A stretch of DNA of 64,000 nt from an uncultured Rhodospirillales bacterium (GTDB lineage: Bacteria; Pseudomonadota; Alphaproteobacteria; Azospirillales; Azospirillaceae), in assembly GCA_903856295.1 (NCBI GenBank), contig CAIOBP010000254.1, positions 1 to 64,000 of the forward strand, given 5' to 3'. A program made the translations under genes and the position numbers. Numbering within the stretch: the stretch's first letter is position 1; each line of letters starts with the position of its first letter. Under the pieces are notes generated by a model. It saw nothing but the letters and a program-made list of their open reading frames with translations, was not told the origin of the DNA and did not search any database. Of this stretch, positions 45,598 to 54,984 are shown one piece after another.

Positions 45598-46740
45598 ATG
45601 GTCGACAAACCACTGGGACAGAGCACCGGCACCGGCAGCGGCGGGCAAGCGCGCCAGCCCTCGCGGTCGTCTTTGAGCGCCGAGGAGCGCAGCACCCTGG
45701 CGCGCAACATTTTCGCCCAGCTCAAGGACCCCCCCAAGGACACCGCCGGAGCGGCCGCCCCGGGACCGGCCAGACCCCCGATGCCGGCGGCGGTGCCGCC
45801 CGCCACCATCGGCGGCATCCGAGTGGTCGGCCCCGCCGCCCAGGCTCAAGCTCAAGCACGGGCGCACGCCCAGGCCCAGGCTCATGGGCAGGCGCCGGCC
45901 AGACCCCAGCCCCGCGCCGCCGAGGCCAGACCGGCGGCGCCCCGTCCGCCGACCCGCCCGTCGGTCCGTCCGCCCGCGGCTCCGGGCTTGATGGCCCGAT
46001 TGCTGCGCTGGCGCCCGCGCGTCCGCCTGCTGCCGGTCACGATCTTCCTGCTGGTGCTGATGCTCGGCGTGCGCGTCGGCGATAGCTGGCGGGTGCTGAC
46101 CCGTGGCGGCAGCATGCCCGATGTCTCGGCCGTGGTCGCCCAGACCCCGCCCGGGCCGGGCGGCAAGGAGGGCGGCAAGGAGCCTGGAAAGGAAGGCGGC
46201 AAGGAGCCCGGCAAGGAAGCGGGCAAGGACGCCGCCAAAGACCCGGAAAAAGCGGCCAAAGATGCCGAGCGGGCGGCCAAGGAAGCCGAAACCTCGGCCA
46301 TGCTGCTCGGCCGCGAGGCCAAGCCCGACACCATCGATCTGGAACTGGTCAAGCACCTGACCGAACGCCGCGAGGCGCTGGAACGGCGCGGCCGGGCCAT
46401 GGATCAGCGCGAGGCGCTGGCGGTGGTGGTGGAAAAGCGCCTGGACCAGAAGATGAATGAACTTCAGGTGGTGCGTCAGGAAATCCAGAATCTGCTGAAG
46501 CAGGTCGACGACAAGCAGCGCGCCCAGATCGAAAGTCTGGTCCGCATCTACGAGAACATGAAGCCCAAAGAGGCCGCCCGCATCTTCGAGGCGCTGGAGA
46601 TGCCGGTGCTGATGGAGGTGGTCGAGCGCATGAAGGAGGCCCGCACCGCGCCGGTGCTGGCGGCGATGGACCCGATCAAGGCCAAGGACCTGACGACCGC
46701 GCTGGCCGAGCGTCGCCGCGTCCCGGCGGTGCCTCAATGA
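45598..46740 (+). CDS. MotE-like (MgtE N-domain-like) flagellar motor chaperone
   Basis: Coiled coil then LVRIYENMKPKEAARIFEALEMPVLMEVVERMKEARTAPVLAAMDPIKAKDLTTALAERR. Confidence 0.82.
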   Translation: MVDKPLGQSTGTGSGGQARQPSRSSLSAEERSTLARNIFAQLKDPPKDTAGAAAPGPARPPMPAAVPPATIGGIRVVGPAAQAQAQARAHAQAQAHGQAPARPQPRAAEARPAAPRPPTRPSVRPPAAPGLMARLLRWRPRVRLLPVTIFLLVLMLGVRVGDSWRVLTRGGSMPDVSAVVAQTPPGPGGKEGGKEPGKEGGKEPGKEAGKDAAKDPEKAAKDAERAAKEAETSAMLLGREAKPDTIDLELVKHLTERREALERRGRAMDQREALAVVVEKRLDQKMNELQVVRQEIQNLLKQVDDKQRAQIESLVRIYENMKPKEAARIFEALEMPVLMEVVERMKEARTAPVLAAMDPIKAKDLTTALAERRRVPAVPQ

Positions 46741-46900
46741 GCGCGCGCGGCCGGACAGCGCCGTAACGGCCTGATTCAGGGTGGATTCGCGTCATGGAAG
46801 CCGAGATTTCCCCGCGTTCCCGCTCTGGCCATTTCGTTTTGAACGGTGTTATGGTGCGCCAGCGAAACGGCGGCTGGCCGCGGACGCGAACGGGAGACCC

Positions 46901-47581
46901 ATGGCGAACTTTTCCACCGGTTTTGGCGCCGACAAAAGTCTGAGGGGACGGCTCGATCAGGCCAGGATCGAGGCGATGACCCCGCTCAGCCAGGAAGAGG
47001 TCGGCGCGATCGTCCATCAGGTGCTGGCCTCGATGAGCGGCGACGTCTCGGCCTCCGACATCAAGCTCTACAAAGAGCTGGAAGAGCTGGCGCGCTACAT
47101 CCACCACGCCCGCTCGGAAATCGCCGCGATCCGGCCCCAGGACATTCGCGAAAGTCATATCCCGACCGCCACCGACGAGCTGGACGCCGTGATCGGCGCC
47201 ACCGAGGCCGCGACCAACACCATCATGGACACCTGCGACACCATCAGCGGGCTGGCCGGCAAGCTCGATCCCGAGCATGGCGCCGTGCTGATCGACTGCG
47301 TGACCCGGGTCTTCGAAGCCTGCAACTTCCAGGACATTACCGGCCAGCGCATCAGCAAGGTGGTGAAGACCCTCAAGACCATCGAGGGCAAGGTCGACGC
47401 CCTGATCCTGGCCTTCGGCGAACAGGCCGGCCATTCGGACATGGTCGTCCCCCCCGTCGAGGAGCCGGCGGCGGACGGGTGGAACGTCGATGCCGATCTC
47501 AAGCTGCTGCATGGTCCGTCCCTGCCCGGCGCCGCCATCGATCAGGACGAGATCGACCGGCTGCTGGCTTCCTTCGATTAG
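46901..47581 (+). CDS. cheZ: CheZ-like protein phosphatase
   Basis: ELEELARYIHHARSEIAAI...ACNFQDITGQRISKVVKTLKTIEGKVDALILAFG: CheZ active-site motif QDITGQRI. Confidence 0.9.
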   Translation: MANFSTGFGADKSLRGRLDQARIEAMTPLSQEEVGAIVHQVLASMSGDVSASDIKLYKELEELARYIHHARSEIAAIRPQDIRESHIPTATDELDAVIGATEAATNTIMDTCDTISGLAGKLDPEHGAVLIDCVTRVFEACNFQDITGQRISKVVKTLKTIEGKVDALILAFGEQAGHSDMVVPPVEEPAADGWNVDADLKLLHGPSLPGAAIDQDEIDRLLASFD

Positions 47582-47599
47582 GCCGGACGAGGAGGGGCC

Positions 47600-48274
47600 A
47601 TGGCATCGCCCGGCACACCGGTCGCGTCTTCGGGCAACGCCACAATCCTGGTCTACCTGTCGCTGTTCCTGCTGCTGCTGGTTTTCTTCATCATGCTGGT
47701 CGCCCACTCGACACCGCGCGATTACCGGGTGCGCGCGGTGCTCGACAGCGTCAATCACAGCTTCGCCAAGCCCCCGCCCGGCGCCACCGACCTTTCGCCC
47801 GGCCAAGGCACTCCGGCCCTGGTCGCGCTGGCCGGATTGAAGCAGTTGGGCGAGTTGTTCGAGACCGAACTGGCCATCGTCAAGGTCGAAAAAAGCCTGC
47901 CGGGACGGGTGCTGGTCGCCGCCACCGACACCGACGAGCTGTTCGAGGAAGGCACCTCCCTCATTCGCCGCGAACGCGTCGGCCTGCTCAGCCGCGTCGC
48001 CCGCGAACTCGGCGCGCGCGGCGGCGCGCGCTTCGAGGTCGATTTCCTGATCGCGGTCGGTTCGGAGCCGGCGGGCAAGCGCCGCTTCGGCGACCCGGTG
48101 GCCCAGGCGGCGGCCATCGGCCGGGCGCTGGTCACCAACGGCGCCCCGACCGAGGCGGTTTCGGTCGGCATCGAGCCCGGCGAGGCCGGCAGCGCCCGCT
48201 TTCTCTTCAGCGTCCGCATGGCCGGCGAGCCGCGCCGGACCGGAATCGGAGGTGGCCGTGCCACCCCGCCCTGA
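47600..48274 (+). CDS. MotB-like/OmpA-like protein lacking the TM aspartate
   Basis: TM NATILVYLSLFLLLLVFFIMLVAHS then a degenerate OmpA-like region (DELFEEGTSLIRRERVGLLSRVARELG...AIGRALVTNGAPTEAVSV). Confidence 0.65.
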   Translation: MASPGTPVASSGNATILVYLSLFLLLLVFFIMLVAHSTPRDYRVRAVLDSVNHSFAKPPPGATDLSPGQGTPALVALAGLKQLGELFETELAIVKVEKSLPGRVLVAATDTDELFEEGTSLIRRERVGLLSRVARELGARGGARFEVDFLIAVGSEPAGKRRFGDPVAQAAAIGRALVTNGAPTEAVSVGIEPGEAGSARFLFSVRMAGEPRRTGIGGGRATPP

Positions 48275-49208
48275 CAGCACGCGGCCGGGCGGCTCCGGCG
48301 TGATCCGTGTCGGCACCCTGCGGGCCGTACCGTCTTACCCTGCCGGCACCTTGAGGGCCGCATCGTCTTACCCTGCCGACACCTTGCGGGCCGTACCATC
48401 TTGCCCTGCCGGCACCTTGAGGGCCGCATCGTCTTACCCTGTCGGCACCTTGAGGGCCGCATCGTCTTACCCTGTCGGCACCTTGAGGGCCGCACCGTCC
48501 TACCCTGCCGGCACCTTGAGGGCCGGCATGAGCGGCGGCAACGCGCGCGCGGGCACCCACGCGGCGGCGGCCAAGAGCATCTGGCTGATCAGTTTCACCG
48601 ATCTCATGTGCCTGATGCTGGCTTTCTTCGTGCTCGCCTTCTCGATGTCGGAGCCGCTGCGCGAACGCTGGCCGGCGCTGGCCTCGTCGTTTTCGGCGCG
48701 GCAGATCGAGGGCAAGTCGGGGGCGGTGTTCAATATCTCGATGCTTGATCCCCGCTCGCCGATCAATCTCGACTATCTCGGCTCCCTGCTGGGCAGCCAG
48801 TTTTCTCACGATCCCGACCTGAAGACGGTCGAGGCGGCGCGCCTGGACGACCGGGTGGTGATCGGCCTCCCCGACAGCCTGCTGTTCGAGCCCGGACAGG
48901 CGGCGTTCAGCGAACGGGGGCGGCAGGCGCTGTTTCTGCTGGGCGGCGTGCTCGGCCGCATCTCCAACCGGATCGAGGTGCTGGGCCATGTCGAGGGCGA
49001 GCACCTGCCGGCCGAGCATGAACGCGATCCCTGGGAGTTGTCGCTGTCGCGGGCGGTGGCGGTCGGCACGGCGCTGCATCAGGCCGGCTACCCGCGCCAT
49101 CTGGCGGTGCGCGCCATCGGAGCCGCCGCCGCACCCGCTCTCGAGCCGTCCGCCCGGCGCAGCCACCTGATCGACGTCGTGGTCCGCGACCTTGAGGAAG
49201 GGAGCTGA
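48258..49208 (+). CDS. MotB-like stator protein with 11-aa-repeat N-terminal extension
   Basis: WLISFTDLMCLMLAFFVLAFSMSEPLRE (Asp in TM), OmpA-like C-terminus (NRIEVLGHVEGEHLP...ELSLSRAVAVGTALHQAGYP). GTG at 48258 follows a GGAGG; alternative ATG at 48528. Confidence 0.8.
   Translation: MPPRPDSTRPGGSGVIRVGTLRAVPSYPAGTLRAASSYPADTLRAVPSCPAGTLRAASSYPVGTLRAASSYPVGTLRAAPSYPAGTLRAGMSGGNARAGTHAAAAKSIWLISFTDLMCLMLAFFVLAFSMSEPLRERWPALASSFSARQIEGKSGAVFNISMLDPRSPINLDYLGSLLGSQFSHDPDLKTVEAARLDDRVVIGLPDSLLFEPGQAAFSERGRQALFLLGGVLGRISNRIEVLGHVEGEHLPAEHERDPWELSLSRAVAVGTALHQAGYPRHLAVRAIGAAAAPALEPSARRSHLIDVVVRDLEEGS
48315..48527. repeat. 33-bp tandem repeat, about 6.5 copies
   Basis: Unit like ACCTTGAGGGCCGCATCGTCTTACCCTGTCGGC; translated TLRAVPSYPAG TLRAASSYPAD TLRAVPSCPAG TLRAASSYPVG TLRAASSYPVG TLRAAPSYPAG TLRAG. 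Confidence 0.95.
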
Positions 49209-49209
49209 G

Positions 49210-52200
49210 ATGGCCGGACGCGGACTGCCGATGCTCCTGCTCGGCGCGGCGCTGCTGCTGGCGACGCTGCCCCCGGCTGCCCTCGCGGCGGCGAAGGTGC
49301 CCCCGGCCGCCCCCACGGCGACGAAAGTACCGATGCGCGCCGCCGATCATGGCGACTACGCCCGCGTGGTCTTCGACTGGCCCAAGGCCAACGCCCAATA
49401 CACCGCCGCGATCGCCGACGGCCGGCTGGTCGTGACCTTCACCGAGCCGCTGGACGCCGCGCCCAGGCAGGTCTCCGACCGTCTCGCCACCTGGTTCACC
49501 GGCGCCAGCCTGGAGCAGGACGGCCGGGTCGTCGCCTTCGCGCTCAAGCGTCCGATCAAGCTCCAGCACGAGGGCCGCAGCGGCAACTCGATTTATCTCG
49601 ACATCGCCGAAGACAAGACCGCGCCGCCGATCCCCCAGACGCCGCCGCCACCGCAACAACCGCAGCCGCAACCCCAGCCGCAGACACCCCCGCCGCCCCA
49701 GCCCCCGCCTGCGCCGCAACCGCCACCCCAGGCGCAACCGCAGCAGCAGCCGGCACCGCCGCCGCAACCCGCCCCGGCCGCGCCCGCCCCCGAGTCGCGA
49801 ACGCTCAAACGCGATCTGCCGCCGCCCGAGCCCCAGATCATTCCCGCCGCGCCACAGCCGGCCAAGGCGATGCCGCCCGGCGTCTCCTCAGCCTCGCCGG
49901 TGCTGGTGTTCGATCCCGGCCAACCGGCCTCGGCGGCGGTTTATATCCGCTCCGACCAGATGTACCTGATTTTCGACCGGCCGATGGCCATCGGCGCTGG
50001 CGCCGTCGTCGGCAATGCCGGCAACCTGATCGGGCCGGTTCAGCCGGTGCTGGTCAGTGGCGGCAGCGCCTTCCGGGTCGGCATCCGGCCCTGGCTGCGG
50101 CCGGCGGTCGAGCATGAGGGCACGGTGTGGCGGGTGGTGTTCGTGCCCAAGCTCCAGCCGGCCCGCCTCGAGCTGCCGGTGCAGCCCCAGCCCGACTTTC
50201 CCCTTGGCGGACGGGTGCTGGTTCACGCCCCGGACGCGCCGGCGGTGGTCGAGCTGTCCGATCCCGAGATCGGCGACCGCCTGCTGGTGGTGCCGCTGCC
50301 GGCGGCGGTCCAGGCGGTCTCGAAGGCCACCCGCTTCGCCGAGGCCGAGTTTCTGTCGGCGCTCCAGGGCGTCGTGGTCCGGCCCCACGGCGACGGCGTC
50401 GCGGCCCGGCTGGTGCGCGAGGGCATCGAAATCACGGCGGCCGGCGGTTTGCACCTGTCGCCGAGCGCCGACGTAGCGCTGATCCGGAACCGCAGCGGCG
50501 CGGAAGGCGGCGACGCCATTCTCAACGCCCTCGCCGGCACCAGCGAAATCCGTCAGGTCGAGGCCGACAAAACAGCGCAGTCGAGCGCCGATTTCCGGCT
50601 GTTCGACCTCACCGGCTGGCAGCGCGGCGCCCGTCAGGACTTCACCGCCAACCGCCAGTCCCTGATGCAGCTGATCGCCAACGCCCTGCCCAAGGAGCGC
50701 AACCGCACCCGGCTGGAGCTGTCGCGCTTCTATTTCGCCCACGGCTTCAATCAGGAGGCGCTCGGTGTGCTCAACGTGCTGGTCGCCGATCAGCCCGACG
50801 TTCAGGGCTGGCCCGAGTTCCGGGCGCTGCGCGGCGCGGCCCGGGTCGCGGCCGGACAAACCAAGGACGGCCTGGAGGATTTTTCCACCCCCAGCCTCGA
50901 CAACAACCGCGAGGCGATGCTGTGGCGGGCCTCGGCCCTGTTGACGCTGCGGCAGAATTTGTCCAAGGCCGCGCACGATTTCGCGCTCGCCGACGACATT
51001 CTGGCCAGTTATCCTGACCCCTATTTCAGGCGCATGACCCTGGCGGCGGTCGACACGCGCATCCAGACCGGCGATTTCCGCGAGGCCGACCGCTTGCTCA
51101 AGCGGTTGATCCGCCGGGCCGGCCCCGGCTCCGACGAACAGCCGGCGATGGAGTTCTACCGGGGCGAAATCTACCGCCTCAACAACAAGGTCGATGAGGC
51201 GCTCAAGCACCTCCGGGTCGCCGAGAATGGCGACGACCGCTTTTTCCGCGCCCGCGCCGGCCTGTCGCGGGTCAACCTCGAGGTGCAGGAAAAGCGCATT
51301 TCCGCCGCCACCGCCTCGGACCGGCTGTCGCGCCTGCGCTTCGGCTGGCGGGGCGACGAACTGGAACTCGACATCGTCCAGCGTCACGGTGAAATGCAAT
51401 GGGCGGCCGGCGAATACGCCGACGGCCTCAACACCCTGCGCGAGGCGGCGAGCTATTTCCCCGAGAGCCCGCGCTCGGCCGAAATCACCCAGTCGATGAC
51501 CCGGATGTTCGGCGGACTGTACAAGGACGGCGCCGCCAAGCTGGCGCCCCTGAAGGCGATCGAACTCTACGACCAGTTCCGCGAGCTGACCCCGATCGGC
51601 ACCGCGGGCGACGAGGTGATCCGCCAGCTCGCCGAACGGCTGGTCGAGGTCGACCTGCTCGGCCGGGCCTCCGAACTGCTCCAGCATCAGGTCGACTACC
51701 GGTTGAACGGCCTCGAGAAAAACCGGGTCGCGACGCGCCTCGCCTCCATCCGCCTGCTCGACACCAAGCCGGACTTGGCGCTGAAGGCGCTCGACAGCAG
51801 CGAGATGAGCGAAGCCCCGCCGCCGATCCAGGAGGACCGCAAGCTGCTGAGGGCGCGGGCGCTGGCCGAACTCAAGCGCAGTCACGAAGCGCTCGGGCTG
51901 CTGGAGGGCGACGATTCGCAGCCCGCCGACCTGCTGCGGGTGGATATCGCCTGGCGCGACCAGCGCTGGGACGAAGCCGCCATCGCCCTCGAAAAGGTAA
52001 TCGGCGAACCGCCGCCGCCCGGCACCCCGCTCGACAAGACTCAGGCCGTCCTGGTGCTCAACCGCGCCATCGCCCTGTCACTCGCCGGCGACGGCGCCCA
52101 TCTCGACGCCCTGCGCAGCGGTTTCGGCGCCGCGATGGCCGCGACCGAGGAGGCCCACGCCTTCGCCGTGCTGACCCGGCCCGACCAGGGCGCCGGCCAG

Positions 52201-52308
52201 ATCGATTTCGCCTCGATCAAGTCCCGGGTCTCGGAGGTCGACGTCTTCCAGAACTTCCTCAGGGACTTCCACAAAAGCGGTCCGGCGGCGCCCCCCCCGG
52301 CCAAGTGA
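49210..52308 (+). CDS. Large secreted TPR-rich protein with Pro/Gln-rich linker
   Basis: Signal peptide MAGRGLPMLLLGAALLLATLPPAALA, AMIN-like N-terminal region, PQTPPPPQQPQPQPQPQTPPPPQPPP linker, then TPR-like helices (RFYFAHGFNQEALGVLNVLVADQPDVQG). Confidence 0.8.
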   Translation: MAGRGLPMLLLGAALLLATLPPAALAAAKVPPAAPTATKVPMRAADHGDYARVVFDWPKANAQYTAAIADGRLVVTFTEPLDAAPRQVSDRLATWFTGASLEQDGRVVAFALKRPIKLQHEGRSGNSIYLDIAEDKTAPPIPQTPPPPQQPQPQPQPQTPPPPQPPPAPQPPPQAQPQQQPAPPPQPAPAAPAPESRTLKRDLPPPEPQIIPAAPQPAKAMPPGVSSASPVLVFDPGQPASAAVYIRSDQMYLIFDRPMAIGAGAVVGNAGNLIGPVQPVLVSGGSAFRVGIRPWLRPAVEHEGTVWRVVFVPKLQPARLELPVQPQPDFPLGGRVLVHAPDAPAVVELSDPEIGDRLLVVPLPAAVQAVSKATRFAEAEFLSALQGVVVRPHGDGVAARLVREGIEITAAGGLHLSPSADVALIRNRSGAEGGDAILNALAGTSEIRQVEADKTAQSSADFRLFDLTGWQRGARQDFTANRQSLMQLIANALPKERNRTRLELSRFYFAHGFNQEALGVLNVLVADQPDVQGWPEFRALRGAARVAAGQTKDGLEDFSTPSLDNNREAMLWRASALLTLRQNLSKAAHDFALADDILASYPDPYFRRMTLAAVDTRIQTGDFREADRLLKRLIRRAGPGSDEQPAMEFYRGEIYRLNNKVDEALKHLRVAENGDDRFFRARAGLSRVNLEVQEKRISAATASDRLSRLRFGWRGDELELDIVQRHGEMQWAAGEYADGLNTLREAASYFPESPRSAEITQSMTRMFGGLYKDGAAKLAPLKAIELYDQFRELTPIGTAGDEVIRQLAERLVEVDLLGRASELLQHQVDYRLNGLEKNRVATRLASIRLLDTKPDLALKALDSSEMSEAPPPIQEDRKLLRARALAELKRSHEALGLLEGDDSQPADLLRVDIAWRDQRWDEAAIALEKVIGEPPPPGTPLDKTQAVLVLNRAIALSLAGDGAHLDALRSGFGAAMAATEEAHAFAVLTRPDQGAGQIDFASIKSRVSEVDVFQNFLRDFHKSGPAAPPPAK

Positions 52309-52333
52309 TGCCGCCCGGTATTACTCGCCGGTA

Positions 52334-53125
52334 TTACTCGTAGGTGCCGAAACTCTTGGCCAGCGAGCCCGCGACCAGATACCAGCCATCGACGATCACG
52401 AAGAAGATGATCTTGAACGGCATGGCCACCATGGTCGGCGGCAGCATCATCATGCCCATGGCCATCAAAATCGCGCCAACCACCATGTCGATGATCAGGA
52501 AAGGCAGGAACAGCAGGAAGCCGATCTCGAAGGCGCGCTTGATTTCCGAAATCATGAAGGCCGGAACCACCACCTGGAGCGGCAGCGCCGCGCGCTCCGA
52601 GACCGGCGGCGTTTTCGACAGCTCCATGAACAGCTGAATATCGTGGTCGGAGGTTTGCCGGATCATGAAGGCGTGCAGCGGCTTCACCGTGCGCTTGAAG
52701 GCTTCGACCTCGTCGATTTCCTCGGCGATCAGCGGCTTGATGCCCTCGGCGTAGCAGCGCTCGAACACCGGCTGCATGATGAAGAAGGTCAGGAACAGCG
52801 ACAGGCTGATCAGCACGGTGTTCGGCGGCACCTGCTGAATGCCCATGGCGGTGCGCAGGAACGACAGCACGATGATGATCCGGGTGAAGCAGGTGACCAT
52901 GATCAGCAGCGACGGCGCCAGCGACAGCACCGTCAGCAGCGCCAGCAGCTGGAGCACGCGCCCGGTCATCGAGCCGCCCTCGCCGCCGAGGTTGAGCGAA
53001 AAGTTCTGGGCCAGCGCGCTCTCGGGCCAGAGCAGCCCGACCAGCGCCAGCCCGGCGACCGCGAGGAAAAGAGAGAGCGGAAGCGCGAGGATGGCGGGCG
53101 GCACGCGGCGCGGCGAACGGGTCAT
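52334..53125 (-). CDS. fliP: Flagellar biosynthetic protein FliP
   Basis: LLALLTVLSLAPSLLIMVTCFTRIIIVLSFLRTAMGIQQVPPNTVLISLSLFLTFFIMQPV...PFLIIDMVVGAILMAMGMMMLPP. Confidence 0.97.
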   Translation of the reverse strand: MTRSPRRVPPAILALPLSLFLAVAGLALVGLLWPESALAQNFSLNLGGEGGSMTGRVLQLLALLTVLSLAPSLLIMVTCFTRIIIVLSFLRTAMGIQQVPPNTVLISLSLFLTFFIMQPVFERCYAEGIKPLIAEEIDEVEAFKRTVKPLHAFMIRQTSDHDIQLFMELSKTPPVSERAALPLQVVVPAFMISEIKRAFEIGFLLFLPFLIIDMVVGAILMAMGMMMLPPTMVAMPFKIIFFVIVDGWYLVAGSLAKSFGTYE

Positions 53126-53463
53126 GGCTTGGCCTCGGGAGTCGGTGCCGGCGGCGATGGCGGCACGATGCCGGATTCTATCACCAGATCCTGGGTGGCG
53201 CCCAGCAGCAGCAAATGCTCGACGCCATCGCGCCGGATCAGCACCAGCCGGCGCCGGACATCGAGCGGCCTGATTTCAACTACCGCGAGGCGCTGGGAAC
53301 GGCCGGAGCCGGCCGGCAACAGCGCCCCCGGCAGCGCGCCTTTGCCGGCCAGCCAGCGCAGCAGCCAGCCGATGGCCAGAATCAGGGCGAGCACGGCGAC
53401 CAGCGCCACCGAGAAGCGCAGCAGGGTTTCGAGGGTGAGATCGGGCGGCGGGCTGGCGGTCAT
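53122..53463 (-). CDS. fliO: FliO-like flagellar biosynthetic protein
   Basis: TM plus SQRLAVVEIRPLDVRRRLVLIRRDGVEHLLLLGATQDLVIESGI, upstream of fliP. Confidence 0.88.
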   Translation of the reverse strand: MTASPPPDLTLETLLRFSVALVAVLALILAIGWLLRWLAGKGALPGALLPAGSGRSQRLAVVEIRPLDVRRRLVLIRRDGVEHLLLLGATQDLVIESGIVPPSPPAPTPEAKP

Positions 53464-53472
53464 GGCGCGTCC

Positions 53473-53847
53473 TCACGACCCCCGGCGGTGAAATGGCGAG
53501 GCGCCATACGCTTCGCTGACCCGGCGCGGCGGAGCGCTGGGCGGCGGCGGCTTCGGGGCATGGCGTTTCAGGGCATCCTCCAGCCGCTCCAGACCCTGGG
53601 CCAGGGCTTGCAGCGGCGCCATCAGACGCGGCGACAGCGCGTCGCCGGCCCGGCTCCGTTCGACCGCGGCATGAATGGCGCGCATCCGCGCGTCGAGTCC
53701 GTCCAGCAGCACGGTCTGGCCGCTCTCGAGGCGGCCCTGGGCAGCGGCGACGCTGGCGATCGCATCCTCGATGGCGCGGCCGATCGCGTCCACCCCGACC
53801 GGCGGCTCGGAACTGTCGGGCCCGAGGGCCGGACTCTCAGTCACCAT
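53473..53847 (-). CDS. Hypothetical flagellar-cluster protein
   Basis: Start MVTESPALGPDSSEPPVGVDAIGRAIEDAIASVAAAQGRLESG...; between FlhX-like and FliO genes on the same strand. Confidence 0.55.
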   Translation of the reverse strand: MVTESPALGPDSSEPPVGVDAIGRAIEDAIASVAAAQGRLESGQTVLLDGLDARMRAIHAAVERSRAGDALSPRLMAPLQALAQGLERLEDALKRHAPKPPPPSAPPRRVSEAYGASPFHRRGS

Positions 53848-54151
53848 GCCCCTCCCCGCCCCCGGCCGCTCCATTGGCCTGATAGACCCGGGCCAGAATC
53901 TCCGCCACCGCCACCAGGGCCTCGATGGGAATTTCCGAATCGACATCCACCGCCGCCAGCATCTGGGCGAGATCGGCATCCTCGCGCACCTTGACGCCAT
54001 TGGCGAAGGCCAGCTCCAGAATCTGCTCGGCCACCGTGCCCCGGCCGGTGGCCACCACCCGCGGCAGCGCCGATTTGCCCGGTTGATACTCCAGCGCCAC
54101 CGCGACCGGACGCCCGGCCCGGCGGGACGGCGGCGACGGCGGCGGGCTCAC
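53837..54151 (-). CDS. FlhB C-terminal-domain homologue (FlhX-like)
   Basis: RAGRPVAVALEYQPGKSALPRVVATGRGTVAEQILELAFANGVKVREDADLAQMLAAVDVDSEIPIEALVAVAEILARVYQAN resembles the FlhB/EscU cytoplasmic domain without the TM part. Confidence 0.85.
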   Translation of the reverse strand: MSPPPSPPSRRAGRPVAVALEYQPGKSALPRVVATGRGTVAEQILELAFANGVKVREDADLAQMLAAVDVDSEIPIEALVAVAEILARVYQANGAAGGGEGHGD

Positions 54152-54160
54152 GGCCGGCCG

Positions 54161-54754
54161 TTAATGATGAACGCGCGTGGTGCGCGGCGGCCCCAGCGGC
54201 GCCGAGCCGATCGGGCCATAACTGCTCGCGGCGCTCGGCCGCTGGCCGGCGGTGGCCGGAGTGTGAATCGGCGCGATCACCAGATCGATCTCGGTGCCTT
54301 TGCTGTCGTCCCGCTTGGGCGTCAAGCGCAGCGTGGCCACCCGGTTACCCCGGGTATAGGAAATCGAGGTCCGGCGCGACCGGACGATGCCGGTCTCGAT
54401 CCAGCCGTTCTTGGGCATTTCGGCCCGGTAGAACTGAGTGATCTGAATCACCGTGTAAGGCGCCTCCAGAAACACCTGCCCCGACCAATCCTCGTCGTCG
54501 CCGATGATCACGGTATCGGCCAACACCACCTTGGACTGAGCCGGTACCGGCAACTGCGGCACCTTCAGCACGTCCGGCGGCATAAGATCGATCTCTTCCT
54601 TTTCCTTGGTGTCGTTGTTGAACTCGGTGTGCTGCGAGTTCAAGGACCGGCCCTGAGTGCTGCTGGTGACGCACCCCGCGACCAGGGTCGCGACCAGCAG
54701 CAGCCCCACAATGCGGTGAAGCCGTCCGGCTTCCCGGCACATCGATTTATCCAT
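54161..54754 (-). CDS. Putative lipoprotein
   Basis: GRLHRIVGLLLVATLVAGCVTSSTQG: lipobox VAGC. Confidence 0.7.
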   Translation of the reverse strand: MDKSMCREAGRLHRIVGLLLVATLVAGCVTSSTQGRSLNSQHTEFNNDTKEKEEIDLMPPDVLKVPQLPVPAQSKVVLADTVIIGDDEDWSGQVFLEAPYTVIQITQFYRAEMPKNGWIETGIVRSRRTSISYTRGNRVATLRLTPKRDDSKGTEIDLVIAPIHTPATAGQRPSAASSYGPIGSAPLGPPRTTRVHH

Positions 54755-54984
54755 GGATCGACCCGTCCCCTTCCAGCGCCGCGCCCTGGCGGCGGCGATG
54801 CAACCACCGGCATTTGAAGGAATTCCCCCCCGCTTGGCAAGCCATACCATCCGCGCGATCCGGGTTTGGTGCGCGGTGCCGGGGACACAGGACCGGCAAC
54901 AATCGTGTCGATCGGGCTTTCCCGCCTTGCCGGGCGGGTATGCCAGCCGGTACGGTCGACTCCGGATCATGGGTGCGGGCCGTT

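Noticed and set aside
46846-48303. 485-aa plus-strand ORF overlapping cheZ and the MotB-like gene
   Set aside because: Alternative frame, Arg/Gly/His-rich; the overlapped frames carry CheZ and MotB-like motifs.
48315-48527. Possible CRISPR array (33-bp regular units)
   Set aside because: Units are contiguous tandem repeats with no unique spacers and remain in frame within a MotB-like ORF.
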